Positions 1-10,338 of a DNA stretch of 64,000 nucleotides are shown here, piece after piece. Location: contig NZ_LQPH01000153.1 of the NCBI RefSeq assembly GCF_002102255.1, positions 62,001 to 126,000 on the forward strand. The letters are read 5' to 3'. How positions within the stretch are numbered: the stretch's first letter is position 1; each line of letters starts with the position of its first letter. The notes beneath the pieces were generated by a model, which was not told the DNA's origin, made no database searches, and worked only from the letters and a program-made list of their open reading frames with translations. Source of the DNA: Mycobacterium nebraskense. Lineage in GTDB: Bacteria; Actinomycetota; Actinomycetes; Mycobacteriales; Mycobacteriaceae. Both the position numbers and the translations under genes were made by a program.

Positions 1-2349
1 GCGGCGGAGCTGCGGAAAGCCTGGCTGGAGCTCCACGAATCCTGGCTGGTCGCCAAGGCCGACGAGATCGGCATCACCGACGGCAGCGGTTTCGCGATCG
101 TCGGGGTCGGCGGTTTGGGCCGCCGCGAGCTGCTGCCGTATTCCGATCTCGACCTGATGTTGTTGCACGACAACAAGTCTGACGCGGTGCTGCAGCGGGT
201 CGCCGACGGGCTGTGGTATCCGCTGTGGGACGCCAACGTTCGGCTGGACCACAGCGTGCGGACGGTGTCCGGGGCTCTGGGCGTCGCCAATAGCGACCTG
301 GTGGCCGCGCTGGGCATGCTGGACGCGCGACACATCGCCGGGGACGAGCGGCTGTCGGCGGAACTCATCGACGGGGCGCGACGGCAGTGGCGCAGCGCAA
401 TCCGATCCCGCATGGACGAGCTCGTCGCCATGACATACGAACGCTGGCAACGGTGTTGGCGAATCGCGCAGCGGGCCGAGCCGGACCTGAAGTCGGGGCG
501 CGGCGGGCTGCGCGACGTCCAACTGCTTGACGCGCTGGGCGTGGCGCAGCTCATCGACCGCCACGGCATGGGCCATCCGGACGCGCCGGGGGGCTCGCTG
601 GACGCCGCATATCTGACGCTGCTCGACGTGCGCACCGAACTGCACCGGGTTTCCGGACGAGGACGCGATCAACTGCTGGCGCAGTTCGCCGACGAGGTGA
701 GCGCCGCGTTGGGCGTCGGGGACCGATTTGCGTTGTCGCGCATGCTGTCGAGTGCCAGTCGCACCATCGCCTACCACGCCGAAACCGGGCTGCGGACCGC
801 GCAGAACGCGCTGCCCCGGCGCGGCATCACCGCTCTGGTGCGGCGCCCGAAGCGGCGACCGTTGGACGAGGGCGTGGTCGAGTACGACGGCGAGGTGGTG
901 CTCGCCCGCGACGCCCAACCCCAAACCGATCCCGGGTTGGTGCTGCGAGTCGCGGCCGCGTCGGCGGACACCGGCCTGCCCATCGCCGCCGGCACGCTCA
1001 AACGGCTGGCCGACAACGTTCCGGACCTGCCGTCGCCATGGCCGCGGGAGGCGCTGGACGACCTACTGGTCGTGCTCCTGGCGGGGCCCACCGCGGTGAA
1101 CACCATCGAGTCGCTGGACCGGACCGGGCTGTGGGGTCGCCTCTTCCCGGAATGGGACGCGGTCCGCGACCTTCCGCCGCGCGACGTCTCGCACAAGTGG
1201 ACCGTCGACCGTCACATCGTCGAAACCGCCGTCAACGCGGCCCCGCTCACCACCCGCGTGGCGCGATCGGACCTGCTTGCGCTGGGTGCGCTGCTGCACG
1301 ACATCGGCAAGGGGCGCGGCACGGACCACTGCGTGCTCGGCGCGGAATTGACGATCCCGATCGGCAACAGGCTGGGGCTGTCGGCCCAGGACACCGACAC
1401 GCTGGCGGGCATGGTCCGCCATCACCTACTGCTGCCGATCACGGCTACCCGAAGTGACCTCAACGACCCCACGACCATCGAGTCGGTGGCCGCGGCCCTG
1501 CACGGCGACCCACAACTGCTCGAGCTCCTGCACGCGCTCGCGGAGGCGGATTCGAAGGCCACCGGGCCGGGGGTGTGGAGCGACTGGAAGGCGTCGTTGA
1601 TCGAGGACCTGGTCCGTCGTTGCCGGCTGGTGATGGCCGGTGAGCCGCTTCCGGAGGCGGAACCGATTGCGCCGCACTATCTTTCGCTGGCTGCCGGCCG
1701 CGAGGTGCACGTGGAGATCAACCCCGGAGACCAGGAGCGGTTGACCGCGGTGATGCTCGCGCCAAACCAGCGGGGGCTGGTGTCGAAAGCCGCCGCGGTG
1801 CTGGCCTTGAACTCGCTGCGAATCCACTCGGCGTTGGCCAACATTCACGAGGGCGTCGCGATCGTCGAGTTCGTCGTGTCGCCGCTGTTCGGCTCGCCGC
1901 CCGAATCAGGCTTGCTGCGGCAACAATTCAAGGGCGCCCTGGTCGGCGACCTCGATGCCCTCGGCACGCTGGAGAGGAAAGACAGCGATGCCGTCAGCGC
2001 CGCGACTGCGCGCGCCGGCGAGATTCAGGCCGGGGTGCCCGTCACCCGTTCGACCGCTCCGCCACGCATCCTGTGGCTCGACACCACGACGGTCGGCCAG
2101 TTGATCTTCGAAGTCCGGGCCATGGATCGCGTGGGTCTGCTCGCGCTGCTGACCAGTGCGCTGGAACGTGCGAGCGCGGACATCGTCTGGGCCAAGGTCA
2201 ACACCTTCGGGTCGACGGCGGCTGACGTCTTCTGCGTGACTGTGCCGGCACACGCCGAGCACGACGCGCGAGCCGCGATCGAGCAGAACCTGCTGGCGGT
2301 ATTGGGCGGCCCCGCGGTCGAAGTGCTCGAGGAGCCGGTCGGCGACTAG
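1..2349 (+). CDS. glnD: GlnD, bifunctional uridylyltransferase/uridylyl-removing enzyme of PII (5' truncated by window)
   Basis: The reading frame is open from base 1, so the gene begins upstream of the window. The visible part opens inside the nucleotidyltransferase domain, with the signature [20 protein letters not shown] near residues 35 to 54 of the fragment. An HD phosphohydrolase domain follows (LLHDIGKG around base 1290), then two ACT domains in the last 200 residues. GlnD adds nucleotides to, or removes them from, the PII protein GlnK in response to glutamine. Its stop overlaps the stop of the convergent helicase in a shared CTAG. The first in-frame start inside the window (base 115) is not the true start, because it cuts the catalytic motif. 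Confidence 0.95.
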   Translation, partial: AAELRKAWLELHESWLVAKADEIGITDGSGFAIVGVGGLGRRELLPYSDLDLMLLHDNKSDAVLQRVADGLWYPLWDANVRLDHSVRTVSGALGVANSDLVAALGMLDARHIAGDERLSAELIDGARRQWRSAIRSRMDELVAMTYERWQRCWRIAQRAEPDLKSGRGGLRDVQLLDALGVAQLIDRHGMGHPDAPGGSLDAAYLTLLDVRTELHRVSGRGRDQLLAQFADEVSAALGVGDRFALSRMLSSASRTIAYHAETGLRTAQNALPRRGITALVRRPKRRPLDEGVVEYDGEVVLARDAQPQTDPGLVLRVAAASADTGLPIAAGTLKRLADNVPDLPSPWPREALDDLLVVLLAGPTAVNTIESLDRTGLWGRLFPEWDAVRDLPPRDVSHKWTVDRHIVETAVNAAPLTTRVARSDLLALGALLHDIGKGRGTDHCVLGAELTIPIGNRLGLSAQDTDTLAGMVRHHLLLPITATRSDLNDPTTIESVAAALHGDPQLLELLHALAEADSKATGPGVWSDWKASLIEDLVRRCRLVMAGEPLPEAEPIAPHYLSLAAGREVHVEINPGDQERLTAVMLAPNQRGLVSKAAAVLALNSLRIHSALANIHEGVAIVEFVVSPLFGSPPESGLLRQQFKGALVGDLDALGTLERKDSDAVSAATARAGEIQAGVPVTRSTAPPRILWLDTTTVGQLIFEVRAMDRVGLLALLTSALERASADIVWAKVNTFGSTAADVFCVTVPAHAEHDARAAIEQNLLAVLGGPAVEVLEEPVGD

Positions 2350-4076
2350 GAGTGCTCGGCGTTGAGCCGACGCAGGGCCTCGATGCGGGCCTGGATCTGC
2401 TCGCGGGTCGCGGCGGCGATCGGCGGCCCTCCGCAACGACGGCGAAGTTCGCTGTGAATCCAGCCGTGCGGCTTGCCGATTCGGTGATGGGTGGCCGACA
2501 CGAGGGTGTTGAGCTCGCGGCGCAGCTCGCGCAGCTGGCCGTGCATCGACGGCGGCGCCGACATCGCGGCCGTCGCCCCCTGCGCGGCCCGTCGCTGGAG
2601 CTGTTCGTCCTGGCGGCGGTGCAGCAGCTCCCGCATCTGCTGGGCATCGAGCAGACCCGGGATGCCGAGGTAGTCGGCCTCCTCGTCGCTGCCGGCCGGT
2701 GCGGCGGTGCCGAACGACGACCCGTCGAAGATCACCTGATCCAGTTCGGCGTCCGCGCCCAGTGAGGTGAATCCGGTGTCGGTTTCGGTCTTCTCGGTCT
2801 GCCTCCTGATGGCGGGATCACCATCGAGGGGATCGTCGGCTGGGCGGTGCGGCTCCCCGAGCACGTGGTTGCGCTGGGCCTCCAGCTCGCTGGCAAGCTG
2901 CAGCAGATTGGGCACCGACGGCAGGAAGATGCTCGCGGTCTCGCCCGGCCGGCGCGACCGCACGAACCGGCCGATGGCCTGTGCGAAGAACAGGGGAGTC
3001 GAGGCGCTGGTGGCGTAGATGCCGACCGAGAGCCGGGGCACGTCCACGCCTTCGGAGACCATGCGAACCGCGACCAGCCACCGGCTGGTACCGGCGGCGA
3101 ATTCGCTGATGCGCGCGGACGATCCGGGATCGTCGGACAGCACCACCGTCGGCGCCTCGGAGGTCAGCGTCGTCAGCAGGGCGGCGTAGGCGCGGGCCGC
3201 GGTGCGGTCGGAGGCGATGATCATGCCGCCGGCGTCGGGCACGTGCGCGCGTTTCTGGCGCAGCCGCTGGTCGGCGGCCGCGATCACCGCGGGCATCCAT
3301 TCACCGGCGGGGTCGAGCGCCGTCCGCCAGGCCCGCGCCGTGTGTTCGGCGGTCAGCGGCTCGCCCAGCCGCGCCGCGTGCTCCTCGCCGGCGCTGTCCC
3401 GCCAGCGCGCTTCCCCGGAGTAGGCCAGGAACACCACCGGCCGGACCACCCCGTCGGCGAGAGCCTCGGCATAGCCGTAGGTGTGGTCGGCCTGCGAACG
3501 CCGCACCCCGTCGGCGCCCGATTCGTACGCGACGAACGGGATGGGGCTGTCGTCGCTGCGAAAGGGCGTGCCCGTCAGTGCGAGCCGGCGCGTGGCATCG
3601 CTGAAGGCCTCGCGGATGGCGTCACCCCAGGTCTTGGCGTCACCGCCGTGGTGGATCTCGTCGAAGACCACCAGCGTCTTGCGCTGCTCGGTGCGCACCC
3701 GGTGCAGCGTCGGATGCGCGGCCACCTGGGCGTAGGTGACCATCACACCGTGGTACTCGCCCGACGTGTGGGCATCGGAGTTGGAAAACCTCGGGTCCAG
3801 GGCGATGCCGTGCCGTGCCGCGGCCTGCGCCCACTGCACCTTGAGGTGCTCGGTGGGCACCACGACCGTGATCTGCTCGACGGCGCGCTGGCTCAGCAGT
3901 TCGGCTGCCACCCGCAAGGCGAACGTCGTCTTCCCCGATCCCGGGGTTGCCACGGCCAGGAAATCACGCGGTTGGCCGGCCAGGTATTTCACCAACGCCC
4001 GGCGCTGCCAGCCGCGCAGCGCCCGGCCGCCGTCGTCGACGGAGGACTCCGTGCGAGCGAGCGGTTGCACGGACAT
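2346..4076 (-). CDS. DEAD/DEAH-box superfamily 2 helicase (Rv2917-like)
   Basis: A 576-residue protein with superfamily 2 helicase motifs in order: Walker A ([10 protein letters not shown], near residue 43), Walker B of DEIHH type (VVFDEIHH), motif III (LTGTPFRSD) and an arginine-finger motif VI ([14 protein letters not shown]). The C-terminal 150 residues are Arg/Ala/Gln rich and carry no domain I recognise. It probably remodels DNA or RNA; the substrate is unknown. The ATG at 4076 follows a G-run (ACGGGGGGA) that acts as a ribosome binding site. It occupies the place of H37Rv Rv2917, between glnD and ffh. Confidence 0.88.
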   Translation of the reverse strand: MSVQPLARTESSVDDGGRALRGWQRRALVKYLAGQPRDFLAVATPGSGKTTFALRVAAELLSQRAVEQITVVVPTEHLKVQWAQAAARHGIALDPRFSNSDAHTSGEYHGVMVTYAQVAAHPTLHRVRTEQRKTLVVFDEIHHGGDAKTWGDAIREAFSDATRRLALTGTPFRSDDSPIPFVAYESGADGVRRSQADHTYGYAEALADGVVRPVVFLAYSGEARWRDSAGEEHAARLGEPLTAEHTARAWRTALDPAGEWMPAVIAAADQRLRQKRAHVPDAGGMIIASDRTAARAYAALLTTLTSEAPTVVLSDDPGSSARISEFAAGTSRWLVAVRMVSEGVDVPRLSVGIYATSASTPLFFAQAIGRFVRSRRPGETASIFLPSVPNLLQLASELEAQRNHVLGEPHRPADDPLDGDPAIRRQTEKTETDTGFTSLGADAELDQVIFDGSSFGTAAPAGSDEEADYLGIPGLLDAQQMRELLHRRQDEQLQRRAAQGATAAMSAPPSMHGQLRELRRELNTLVSATHHRIGKPHGWIHSELRRRCGGPPIAAATREQIQARIEALRRLNAEHS

Positions 4077-4178
4077 TCCCCCCGTAGTTGCAGTTGTCGA
4101 CGCGGTCAGCGCGGTTAAGCGGTGGCTGTGAAATCTAGCACGCCAACGCTTTTCGGCGCAGTAACGACTCGAGCGCGG

Positions 4179-4970
4179 TTACCGTGCCCGGCTCACCAGG
4201 TCGCGGGCGACCAGCCACGCGTGGATGCGTTCGGCGACGTCAGCCCATCCCGGCTCGAGCATCATGTTGTGTCCCATCGAGAAGAATTCCGGCTCGGTCC
4301 GGTAGGCGCGCGCCGTGGCGCGCACCTCGCCGACGCTGACGAAGCCGTCGTACCGGGCGCCGAGGACCAGGATCGGCGTGGTCACCCGCCGGGTTCTGAC
4401 GCGGCGGACCATCGGATCGGTCATGGCGGCGCGGACGCTCTCGGCCCCGGCGCGTTGCCGGCAGGATTCGACGATGGCCTCGGGCGTGTCGGCGCAGAAC
4501 AGGTACTCGCGGGCCAGAGCCGGGGTGGCGAGGAATTTCAGCAGCGAGCGGTCGCTCCACGCTTCCATGGTCATCGACGGTCGGCGGCGCCAGACTCGCA
4601 TTGCCAATGTGAGCACGCCCTGCGGCGGGACGGAGCCCACCAGCACTGCGGCCGGGGCGGTTCGGTCTTCGAGGTGGCGCTGGATCACGAAGCCGCCCAG
4701 CGAATGGCCGATCAGCACCGGCCCGCCCAGCTTGTCGGACACCGAACGCACATCGTCGATGTAGTCGGCGATGGAAACCTTGTGCAACGGCTTCGCCGTC
4801 GGACTGGCGCCGTGTCCGCGCAGGCTCACGGCGGCGGCGCGGTAGCCCGCATCGGCGAAGAAGTCCAGGAAGTGTTCCCAGCACCACGCGCCGTGCCAGC
4901 CGCCGTGCACGAAGAGCAGCGGCACCGGATGGTCTCGGGTGCAGGACCCTTTGTCGATCACCTCGAGCAT
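4179..4970 (-). CDS. alpha/beta hydrolase
   Basis: A 263-residue alpha/beta hydrolase. An oxyanion segment VHGGWHG lies near residue 22, the nucleophile elbow is GHSLGG (Ser about 90), an acid residue is in GARYDGF and the catalytic His in MGHNMM. The substrate cannot be told. The frame runs upstream to a possible start at 5075, but the extra 35 residues look non-coding. ATG 4970 is chosen because TTGACG, a 17-nt spacer, AAAAGT and then 6 nt precede it, a good promoter for a leaderless mRNA. Confidence 0.82.
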   Translation of the reverse strand: MLEVIDKGSCTRDHPVPLLFVHGGWHGAWCWEHFLDFFADAGYRAAAVSLRGHGASPTAKPLHKVSIADYIDDVRSVSDKLGGPVLIGHSLGGFVIQRHLEDRTAPAAVLVGSVPPQGVLTLAMRVWRRRPSMTMEAWSDRSLLKFLATPALAREYLFCADTPEAIVESCRQRAGAESVRAAMTDPMVRRVRTRRVTTPILVLGARYDGFVSVGEVRATARAYRTEPEFFSMGHNMMLEPGWADVAERIHAWLVARDLVSRAR

Positions 4971-4976
4971 GAGCTG

Positions 4977-5005
4977 ACTTTTGTTTGCTGGCGGCAGGCC
5001 GTCAA
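4977..5005 (-). promoter_or_regulatory. leaderless-type promoter of the alpha/beta hydrolase
   Basis: Read on the minus strand: -35 TTGACG (5005-5000), 17-nt spacer, -10-like AAAAGT (4982-4977), then 6 nt to ATG 4970. The -35 is a near-perfect sigma-A hexamer. The -10 keeps only the A at position 2 and T at position 6, which matter most in mycobacteria. This promoter fixes the start codon of the downstream gene. Confidence 0.45.
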
Positions 5006-5152
5006 GCCCTTCGACACGTCGGGTGTGCGGCCAGCCGCGCGTTCGCCGACGCGCCGAGACTGAAACCACGCACACCTTTATCGGCGTGTCGTGTGCGTAG
5101 TTGCAGTGTCGCGGCCGATGGGCTGCGCCGGGCCTGCCGCGCCGGGCTCCAC

Positions 5153-5158
5153 TAGGCT
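5153..5158 (+). promoter_or_regulatory. -10 element of ffh (leaderless type)
   Basis: TAGGCT fits the mycobacterial TAnnnT -10 element and lies exactly 6 nt before the GTG start of ffh, with no Shine-Dalgarno sequence in between. Transcription would start at or next to the GTG. Confidence 0.45.
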
Positions 5159-5164
5159 GGCGGG

Positions 5165-6730
5165 GTGTTTGAATCGCTGTCCGACCGGTTGACCGGTGCC
5201 CTTCAGGGACTACGCGGCAAGGGTCGACTGACCGACGCCGACATCGAGGCCACCACCCGCGAGATTCGGCTGGCGCTGCTGGAAGCCGACGTGTCCTTGC
5301 CCGTGGTGCGCGCGTTCGTCACCCGGATCAAGGACCGCGCCAGGGGCGCCGAGGTCTCCGGTGCCCTCAACCCGGCGCAGCAGGTCGTCAAGATCGTCAA
5401 CGAAGAGCTCATCGGCATCCTGGGTGGGGAGACCCGGCAGTTGGCGTTCGCCAAGACGCCGCCGACCGTCGTGATGCTCGCCGGTCTGCAGGGTTCCGGT
5501 AAGACCTCGCTGGCCGGAAAGCTGGCCGCGTGGCTGCGCGGGCAGGGGCACACTCCGCTGTTGGTGGCGTGCGACCTGCAGCGGCCGGCCGCGGTGAACC
5601 AGCTGCAAGTCGTCGGTGAGCGCGCCGGGGTACCGGTGTTCGCGCCCCACCCCGGCGAGTCTCCCGAATCGGGGCCCGGCGACCCAGTCGCGGTCGCGGC
5701 GGCGGGGCTGGCCGAGGCCCAGGCCAAGCACTTCGACGTCGTCATCGTCGACACCGCCGGCCGGCTGGGCATCGACGAAGAATTGATGGCCCAGGCCGCG
5801 GCCATCCGCGACGCCGTCAATCCCGACGAAGTCCTGTTCGTGCTGGACGCGATGATCGGCCAGGATGCCGTGACCACCGCGGAGGCCTTCCGCGAGGGCG
5901 TCGGCTTCACCGGGGTGGTGCTGACCAAGCTCGACGGTGACGCCCGCGGTGGCGCCGCGTTGTCGGTGCGCGAGGTGACCGGCGTCCCAATCCTTTTCGC
6001 CTCCACCGGCGAGAAGCTGGAGGACTTCGACGTCTTCCACCCCGACCGGATGGCCGGCCGCATCCTGGGCATGGGCGACGTGCTGAGCCTGATCGAACAG
6101 GCCGAGCAGGTCTTCGACGCCGAGCAGGCCGAGGCCGCCGCCGCCAAGATCGGCACCGGCGAGCTGACGCTCGAGGACTTCCTGGAACAGATGCTCGCCA
6201 TCCGCAAGATGGGTCCGATCGGCAACCTGCTGGGCATGCTGCCCGGGGCCGGGCAGATGAAAGAGGCGCTGGCCCAGGTCGACGACAAGCAACTCGACCG
6301 CCTGCAGGCCATCATTCGCGGCATGACGCCCGCAGAGCGGGCCGACCCGAAGATCATCAACGCGTCTCGGCGGCTGCGGATCGCCAACGGGTCGGGCGTC
6401 TCGGTGTCCGACGTGAACCAGCTGGTCGACCGTTTCTTCGAGGCGCGCAAGATGATGTCGTCGATGCTCGGCGGGATGGGCATCCCCGGCATGGGCCGCA
6501 AATCGGCGACACGAAAGGCCAAGGGCGCGAAAGGCAAGAAGGGTAAGAAGGGCGGACGGGGCCCGACGCCGCCCAAGGTCAGGAACCCGTTCGGCGCCCC
6601 AATGCCGGGCATGCCGGCAGGACTCCCCGACCTGTCGCACATGCCCGAGGGCCTCAACGAGCTGCCGCCCGGGCTGGCGGACTTCGACCTGTCCAAGCTC
6701 AAGTTCCCAGGCAACCCGGGACGAAAGTAA
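5165..6730 (+). CDS. ffh: Ffh, signal recognition particle GTPase (SRP54)
   Basis: A 521-residue SRP54 homologue. The N domain is followed by the G domain with GLQGSGKT (about 107-114), DTAGR (near 197) and TKLDGDARGG. The methionine-rich M domain then binds 4.5S RNA and signal peptides. The C-terminal tail is Lys/Gly rich (KGKKGKKGGRG), then Pro/Gly rich, as in mycobacterial Ffh. It binds nascent membrane proteins and delivers them to FtsY and SecYEG. The GTG start at 5165 sits at leaderless spacing from TAGGCT. The next gene starts 7 nt after its stop, so the two are probably cotranscribed. Confidence 0.97.
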   Translation: MFESLSDRLTGALQGLRGKGRLTDADIEATTREIRLALLEADVSLPVVRAFVTRIKDRARGAEVSGALNPAQQVVKIVNEELIGILGGETRQLAFAKTPPTVVMLAGLQGSGKTSLAGKLAAWLRGQGHTPLLVACDLQRPAAVNQLQVVGERAGVPVFAPHPGESPESGPGDPVAVAAAGLAEAQAKHFDVVIVDTAGRLGIDEELMAQAAAIRDAVNPDEVLFVLDAMIGQDAVTTAEAFREGVGFTGVVLTKLDGDARGGAALSVREVTGVPILFASTGEKLEDFDVFHPDRMAGRILGMGDVLSLIEQAEQVFDAEQAEAAAAKIGTGELTLEDFLEQMLAIRKMGPIGNLLGMLPGAGQMKEALAQVDDKQLDRLQAIIRGMTPAERADPKIINASRRLRIANGSGVSVSDVNQLVDRFFEARKMMSSMLGGMGIPGMGRKSATRKAKGAKGKKGKKGGRGPTPPKVRNPFGAPMPGMPAGLPDLSHMPEGLNELPPGLADFDLSKLKFPGNPGRK

Positions 6731-6736
6731 CCCGCC

Positions 6737-7822
6737 GTGCGCATGCACGTGCGAGGTGTCGGGCTGCCCGACGCGACCCCAACCGAACTATGGATCCTCG
6801 ACGGACGCATCAGCACGGAGCCCGTCACCGGGGCAGACACCGTCTTTGACGGCGGCTGGATTGTGCCCGGACTGGTCGACGCCCACTGTCACGTCGGCCT
6901 CGGTGACCACGGCGAGATCCCGCTCGATGACGCGATCGCCCAAGCCGAAATCGAACGCGACGTCGGTGCGCTGCTACTACGAGACTGCGGCTCACCCACC
7001 GACACCCGCAGCCTCGACGACCACGACGATCTGCCGCGCATCATCCGGGCCGGAAAGCATCTGGCCAGGCCCAGGCGCTATGCAGCGGGCTTCTCACGCG
7101 AGCTGGCAGACGAGTGGCAACTGCCCGAGGCGGTGGCCGAGGAGGCGCGCCGCGGGGACGGCTGGATCAAGCTCGTCGGCGACTGGATCGATCGCAGCGT
7201 CGGCGATCTCGCCCCGCTGTGGTCCGACGACGTGCTCAAGGCCGCCATCGAGACCGCACACGCCCATGGCGCCCGCGTCACCGCGCACGTCTTCAGTGAG
7301 GACGCGCTACCCGGGCTGATCAGCGCAGGCATCGACTGCATCGAACACGGCACCGGCCTCACCGATGACACCATCGCGCTGATGGTCGAGCACGGAACCG
7401 TGCTGGTCCCCACGCTGGTCAACATCGTCGAGAATTTCCCCGGTATCGCCGACGCCGCTGCCGCGAAGTACCCGACTTACGCCGCTCACATGCGCGACCT
7501 GCATGCCCGGGGCCTGTCGCGGATCGCCGCGGCCCGTGATGCGGGCGTGCCGATCTACGCCGGAAGTGACGCCGGCACCATGGTCGCGCCCGGGCGCATC
7601 GCCGACGAGGTCGAAGCGCTCAAGGGCATCGGGATGACCCCGACGGAGGCTTTGGGTGCGGCGTGCTGGGAAGCGCGCCGCTGGCTGGGCCGCCCTGGGC
7701 TCGATCACGGCGAGTCCGCCGACCTGCTGTGCTATTCGGACGACCCGCGGTCGGGCCCGGACGTGCTGCATCGTCCGGATCTGGTGATACTGCGCGGCAA
7801 GGTGTTTCGCCCCCCGGCCTAG
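6737..7822 (+). CDS. amidohydrolase family metallo-hydrolase (Rv2915c-like)
   Basis: A 361-residue amidohydrolase with the expected metal ligands: DAHCHVG near residue 50, a candidate bridging Lys in WIKLVGDW, His in TAHVF and IEHGTG, and Asp in AGSDAG. It lies right behind ffh, as Rv2915c does in H37Rv. Imidazolonepropionase- or dipeptidase-like activity is possible, but the substrate is not known. The GTG start at 6737 gives a 6-nt gap to ffh and no clear ribosome binding site, which suggests coupling to ffh. Confidence 0.85.
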   Translation: MRMHVRGVGLPDATPTELWILDGRISTEPVTGADTVFDGGWIVPGLVDAHCHVGLGDHGEIPLDDAIAQAEIERDVGALLLRDCGSPTDTRSLDDHDDLPRIIRAGKHLARPRRYAAGFSRELADEWQLPEAVAEEARRGDGWIKLVGDWIDRSVGDLAPLWSDDVLKAAIETAHAHGARVTAHVFSEDALPGLISAGIDCIEHGTGLTDDTIALMVEHGTVLVPTLVNIVENFPGIADAAAAKYPTYAAHMRDLHARGLSRIAAARDAGVPIYAGSDAGTMVAPGRIADEVEALKGIGMTPTEALGAACWEARRWLGRPGLDHGESADLLCYSDDPRSGPDVLHRPDLVILRGKVFRPPA

Positions 7823-7872
7823 CCCCGCCCGGAGGCGCGGGTGCCCCCGGTGGACACGCCGCAATCCAGAAA

Positions 7873-7894
7873 AGATTGCGAGTGATCGCTATCT
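7873..7894. promoter_or_regulatory. candidate TetR-type operator
   Basis: Inverted repeat with arms AGATTGCGA (7873-7881) and TCGCTATCT (7886-7894) around the spacer GTGA; 8 of 9 positions are complementary. It overlaps the likely promoter (TATGTT at 7894-7899 as -10) of the operon that encodes a D-aminoacylase-like enzyme and a TetR regulator. Length and symmetry suit a TetR dimer, so autoregulation is likely. Confidence 0.5.
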
Positions 7895-7934
7895 ATGTTA
7901 CGTTCCGTGTCACCACGACGACCTGGAGGCAAAA

Positions 7935-9728
7935 GTGGCTTACGACGTGATCATTCGCGACGGGCTGTGGTTCGACGGCACCGGCGACGCACCGAAGACC
8001 CGCACGCTGGGCATCCGCGACTGCGTGGTGGCCACAGTGTCGGACGAGCCGCTGGACGAGACGGGTTGCCCCGAGGTGATCGACGCGGCCGGCAAGTGGA
8101 TCGTGCCCGGCTTCATCGACGTGCACACCCACTACGACGCCGAGGTGCTGCTGGACCCGGGCCTGCGGGAGTCCGTGCGCCACGGTGTCACCACCGTGTT
8201 GCTGGGGAACTGCTCGTTGTCGACGATCTACGCCAGCTCCGAGGACGCCGCCGACCTCTTCAGCCGGGTCGAGGCCGTGCCGCGCGAATACGTGTACGGC
8301 GCCCTGAACGCCAACAAAACCTGGTCCACCGCAGCGGAATACATCAAGGCGATCGACGCTCTGCCGCTCGGGCCGAATATCGGCTCGCTGCTTGGCCATT
8401 CGGATCTGCGGACCGCGGTGCTCGGGCTCGATCGAGCCACCGACGCCGCCGTCCAGCCCACCGCCGCCGAACTCGAGCAGATGGCAGCCCTGCTCGACGA
8501 GGCGCTCGAAGCCGGGGTCCTCGGCATGTCGGGGATGGACGCGGCCATCGACAAGCTCGACGGTGAGCGCTTCCGGTCGCGGGCACTGCCGTCCACCTTC
8601 GCAACCTGGCGCGAGCGGCGCAGGCTGATCAGGGTGCTGCGCAAGCGCGGCCGCCTGCTGCAGAGCGCCCCTAACGTGGCGAAGCCGTCGACCGGGATGC
8701 TCTTCTTCCTGGCCAGTAGCCGAATACTCAACCGGGGCAAGGGCGTTCGCATGAGCATGCTGGTGTCCGCCGACGCCAAGTCGATGCCGCTATCCGTATA
8801 CGTCTTCGGCCCGGGAACTCGCCTGCTCAACAAGCTCCTGGGCTCTGATGTGCGATTCCAGCACCTGCCGGTGCCGTTCGAGTTGTACTCCGACGGAATC
8901 GACCTGCCGGTCTTCGAGGAGTTCGGCGCCGGAACGGCCGCCCTGCACCTGCGGGACCAGTTGGAGCGCAACGAGTTACTGGCCGACAAGGAGTACCGCC
9001 GGAAATTCCGGCGCGAGTTCGACCGCGTCAAACTCGGACCGTCGTTGTGGCACCGCGACTTCCACGACGCCGTCATCGTCGAATGCCCGGACAAGTCGTT
9101 GATAGGCAAGAGCTTTGGCGCCATCGCCGACGAGCGCAAGCTGCACCCGCTCGACGCGTTCCTCGATGTACTCGTCGAGAACGGAGAACGCAACGTCCGG
9201 TGGACGACCATCGTCGCCAACCATCGCCCCAAGCTGCTCGACGCGCTCGCCAACGAAGGCAGCGTGCACATGGGCTTCTCGGACGCCGGTGCGCACCTGC
9301 GCAACATGGCCTTCTACAACTTCCCGCTGAAGCTGCTCAAGCGGGCCCGGGACGCCTACCGGGCAGGTGCGCCGTTCATGTCCACCGAGCAGGCGGTGCA
9401 TCGGCTGACCGGTGAACTGGGGGAGTGGTTCGGCATCGATGCCGGCACGCTGCGGCAGGGCGACCGCGCGGACTTCGTGGTGATCGACCCCGCCGGCCTC
9501 AACGAAGCGGTCGAGGGTTACTACGAGGACGAGGTGCCCTTCTATGGCGGCTTGCGGCGCATGGTCAATCGCAACGACGACGCCGTGGTCGCGACGGGTG
9601 TGGGCGGCGCCGTCGTCTTCCGTGCGGGCCAGTTCCGCGACGGTTACGGCCAGACCGTGAAATCCGGCCGCTACCTGCGCGCGGGTCAGCGGCACCGGGG
9701 CCAGAGCGCCGTGAAAATCGGAGCCTGA
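7935..9728 (+). CDS. N-acyl-D-amino-acid deacylase/amidohydrolase family (Rv2913c-like)
   Basis: A 597-residue amidohydrolase of the D-aminoacylase type. The N-terminal beta domain ends in VPGFIDVHTHYDAE, which carries the metal-binding HTH pair. A distal metal-ligand segment GFSDAGAHLRNM is present, and the C-terminal segment RADFVVIDPAGL is typical of the superfamily. The probable reaction is hydrolysis of an N-acyl or cyclic amide; the substrate is unknown. The GTG at 7935 follows a clear GGAGG (7925-7929). The TetR gene starts 2 nt after its stop, so this enzyme and the regulator form one unit under the operator at 7873-7894. In H37Rv pknI sits upstream; here it is absent. Confidence 0.88.
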   Translation: MAYDVIIRDGLWFDGTGDAPKTRTLGIRDCVVATVSDEPLDETGCPEVIDAAGKWIVPGFIDVHTHYDAEVLLDPGLRESVRHGVTTVLLGNCSLSTIYASSEDAADLFSRVEAVPREYVYGALNANKTWSTAAEYIKAIDALPLGPNIGSLLGHSDLRTAVLGLDRATDAAVQPTAAELEQMAALLDEALEAGVLGMSGMDAAIDKLDGERFRSRALPSTFATWRERRRLIRVLRKRGRLLQSAPNVAKPSTGMLFFLASSRILNRGKGVRMSMLVSADAKSMPLSVYVFGPGTRLLNKLLGSDVRFQHLPVPFELYSDGIDLPVFEEFGAGTAALHLRDQLERNELLADKEYRRKFRREFDRVKLGPSLWHRDFHDAVIVECPDKSLIGKSFGAIADERKLHPLDAFLDVLVENGERNVRWTTIVANHRPKLLDALANEGSVHMGFSDAGAHLRNMAFYNFPLKLLKRARDAYRAGAPFMSTEQAVHRLTGELGEWFGIDAGTLRQGDRADFVVIDPAGLNEAVEGYYEDEVPFYGGLRRMVNRNDDAVVATGVGGAVVFRAGQFRDGYGQTVKSGRYLRAGQRHRGQSAVKIGA

Positions 9729-9729
9729 C

Positions 9730-10338
9730 GTGGCCAGAACCCAGCAGCAGCGTCGGGAAGAGACCGTGGGGCGGCTTCTCGACGCCTGCATCGACACCAT
9801 CATCGAGGTCGGATACGCCCGGGCATCCGCCGCCGTGATCACCAAGCGCGCGGGGGTTTCCGTGGGCGCCCTGTTCCGGCACTTCGAGACAATGGGCGAT
9901 TTCATGGCGGCGACGGCCTCCGAGGTGCTGCGTCGTCAGCTCGAGACGTTCACCAAGCGGGTGGCCGAGATACCGCCCGATCGGCCGGCGCTGCAAGCCG
10001 CCCTGGCGATACTCCGCGACGTCACCGCCGCCCCGAGCAACGCCGTGCTGTACGAACTGCTGGTCGCCGCCCGCACCGACGAAAAGCTCAGGGCCACTCT
10101 GCAACACGAGCTGCGGCAGTACTCCACGAAGATTCACGACGCCGCCCGTGCGCTGCCCGGAGCCGACAGCTTCCCCGAGGAAACGTTCCCGGTTCTGGTG
10201 GCGCTGCTGACCAACGTGTTCGACGGGGCCGCGGTGGTGGAGGGGGTGCTGCCGCAGCCGCAGATTGCCGAGCAACGGATTCCGATGCTGATGACGCTGC
10301 TGTCCGCGGCGGCGCCGGACGCGGGCCTATCGGAATAG
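9730..10338 (+). CDS. TetR family transcriptional regulator (Rv2912c-like)
   Basis: A 202-residue TetR regulator. The helix-turn-helix is in residues 10 to 55, with a typical recognition segment (ITKRAGVSVGALFRHFE); the rest is a helical ligand-binding domain. The GTG start lies 2 nt behind the amidohydrolase stop. It probably represses its own operon through the palindrome at 7873-7894. The ligand may be a substrate or product of the amidohydrolase; this is inference from linkage. Confidence 0.9.
   Translation: MARTQQQRREETVGRLLDACIDTIIEVGYARASAAVITKRAGVSVGALFRHFETMGDFMAATASEVLRRQLETFTKRVAEIPPDRPALQAALAILRDVTAAPSNAVLYELLVAARTDEKLRATLQHELRQYSTKIHDAARALPGADSFPEETFPVLVALLTNVFDGAAVVEGVLPQPQIAEQRIPMLMTLLSAAAPDAGLSE

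Noticed and set aside
5203-6840. Long antisense frames over ffh (545 and 512 residues)
   Set aside because: Typical GC-rich shadow frames: Arg/Ser/Pro or His/Gly rich, no domain, and fully opposite the conserved ffh frame.
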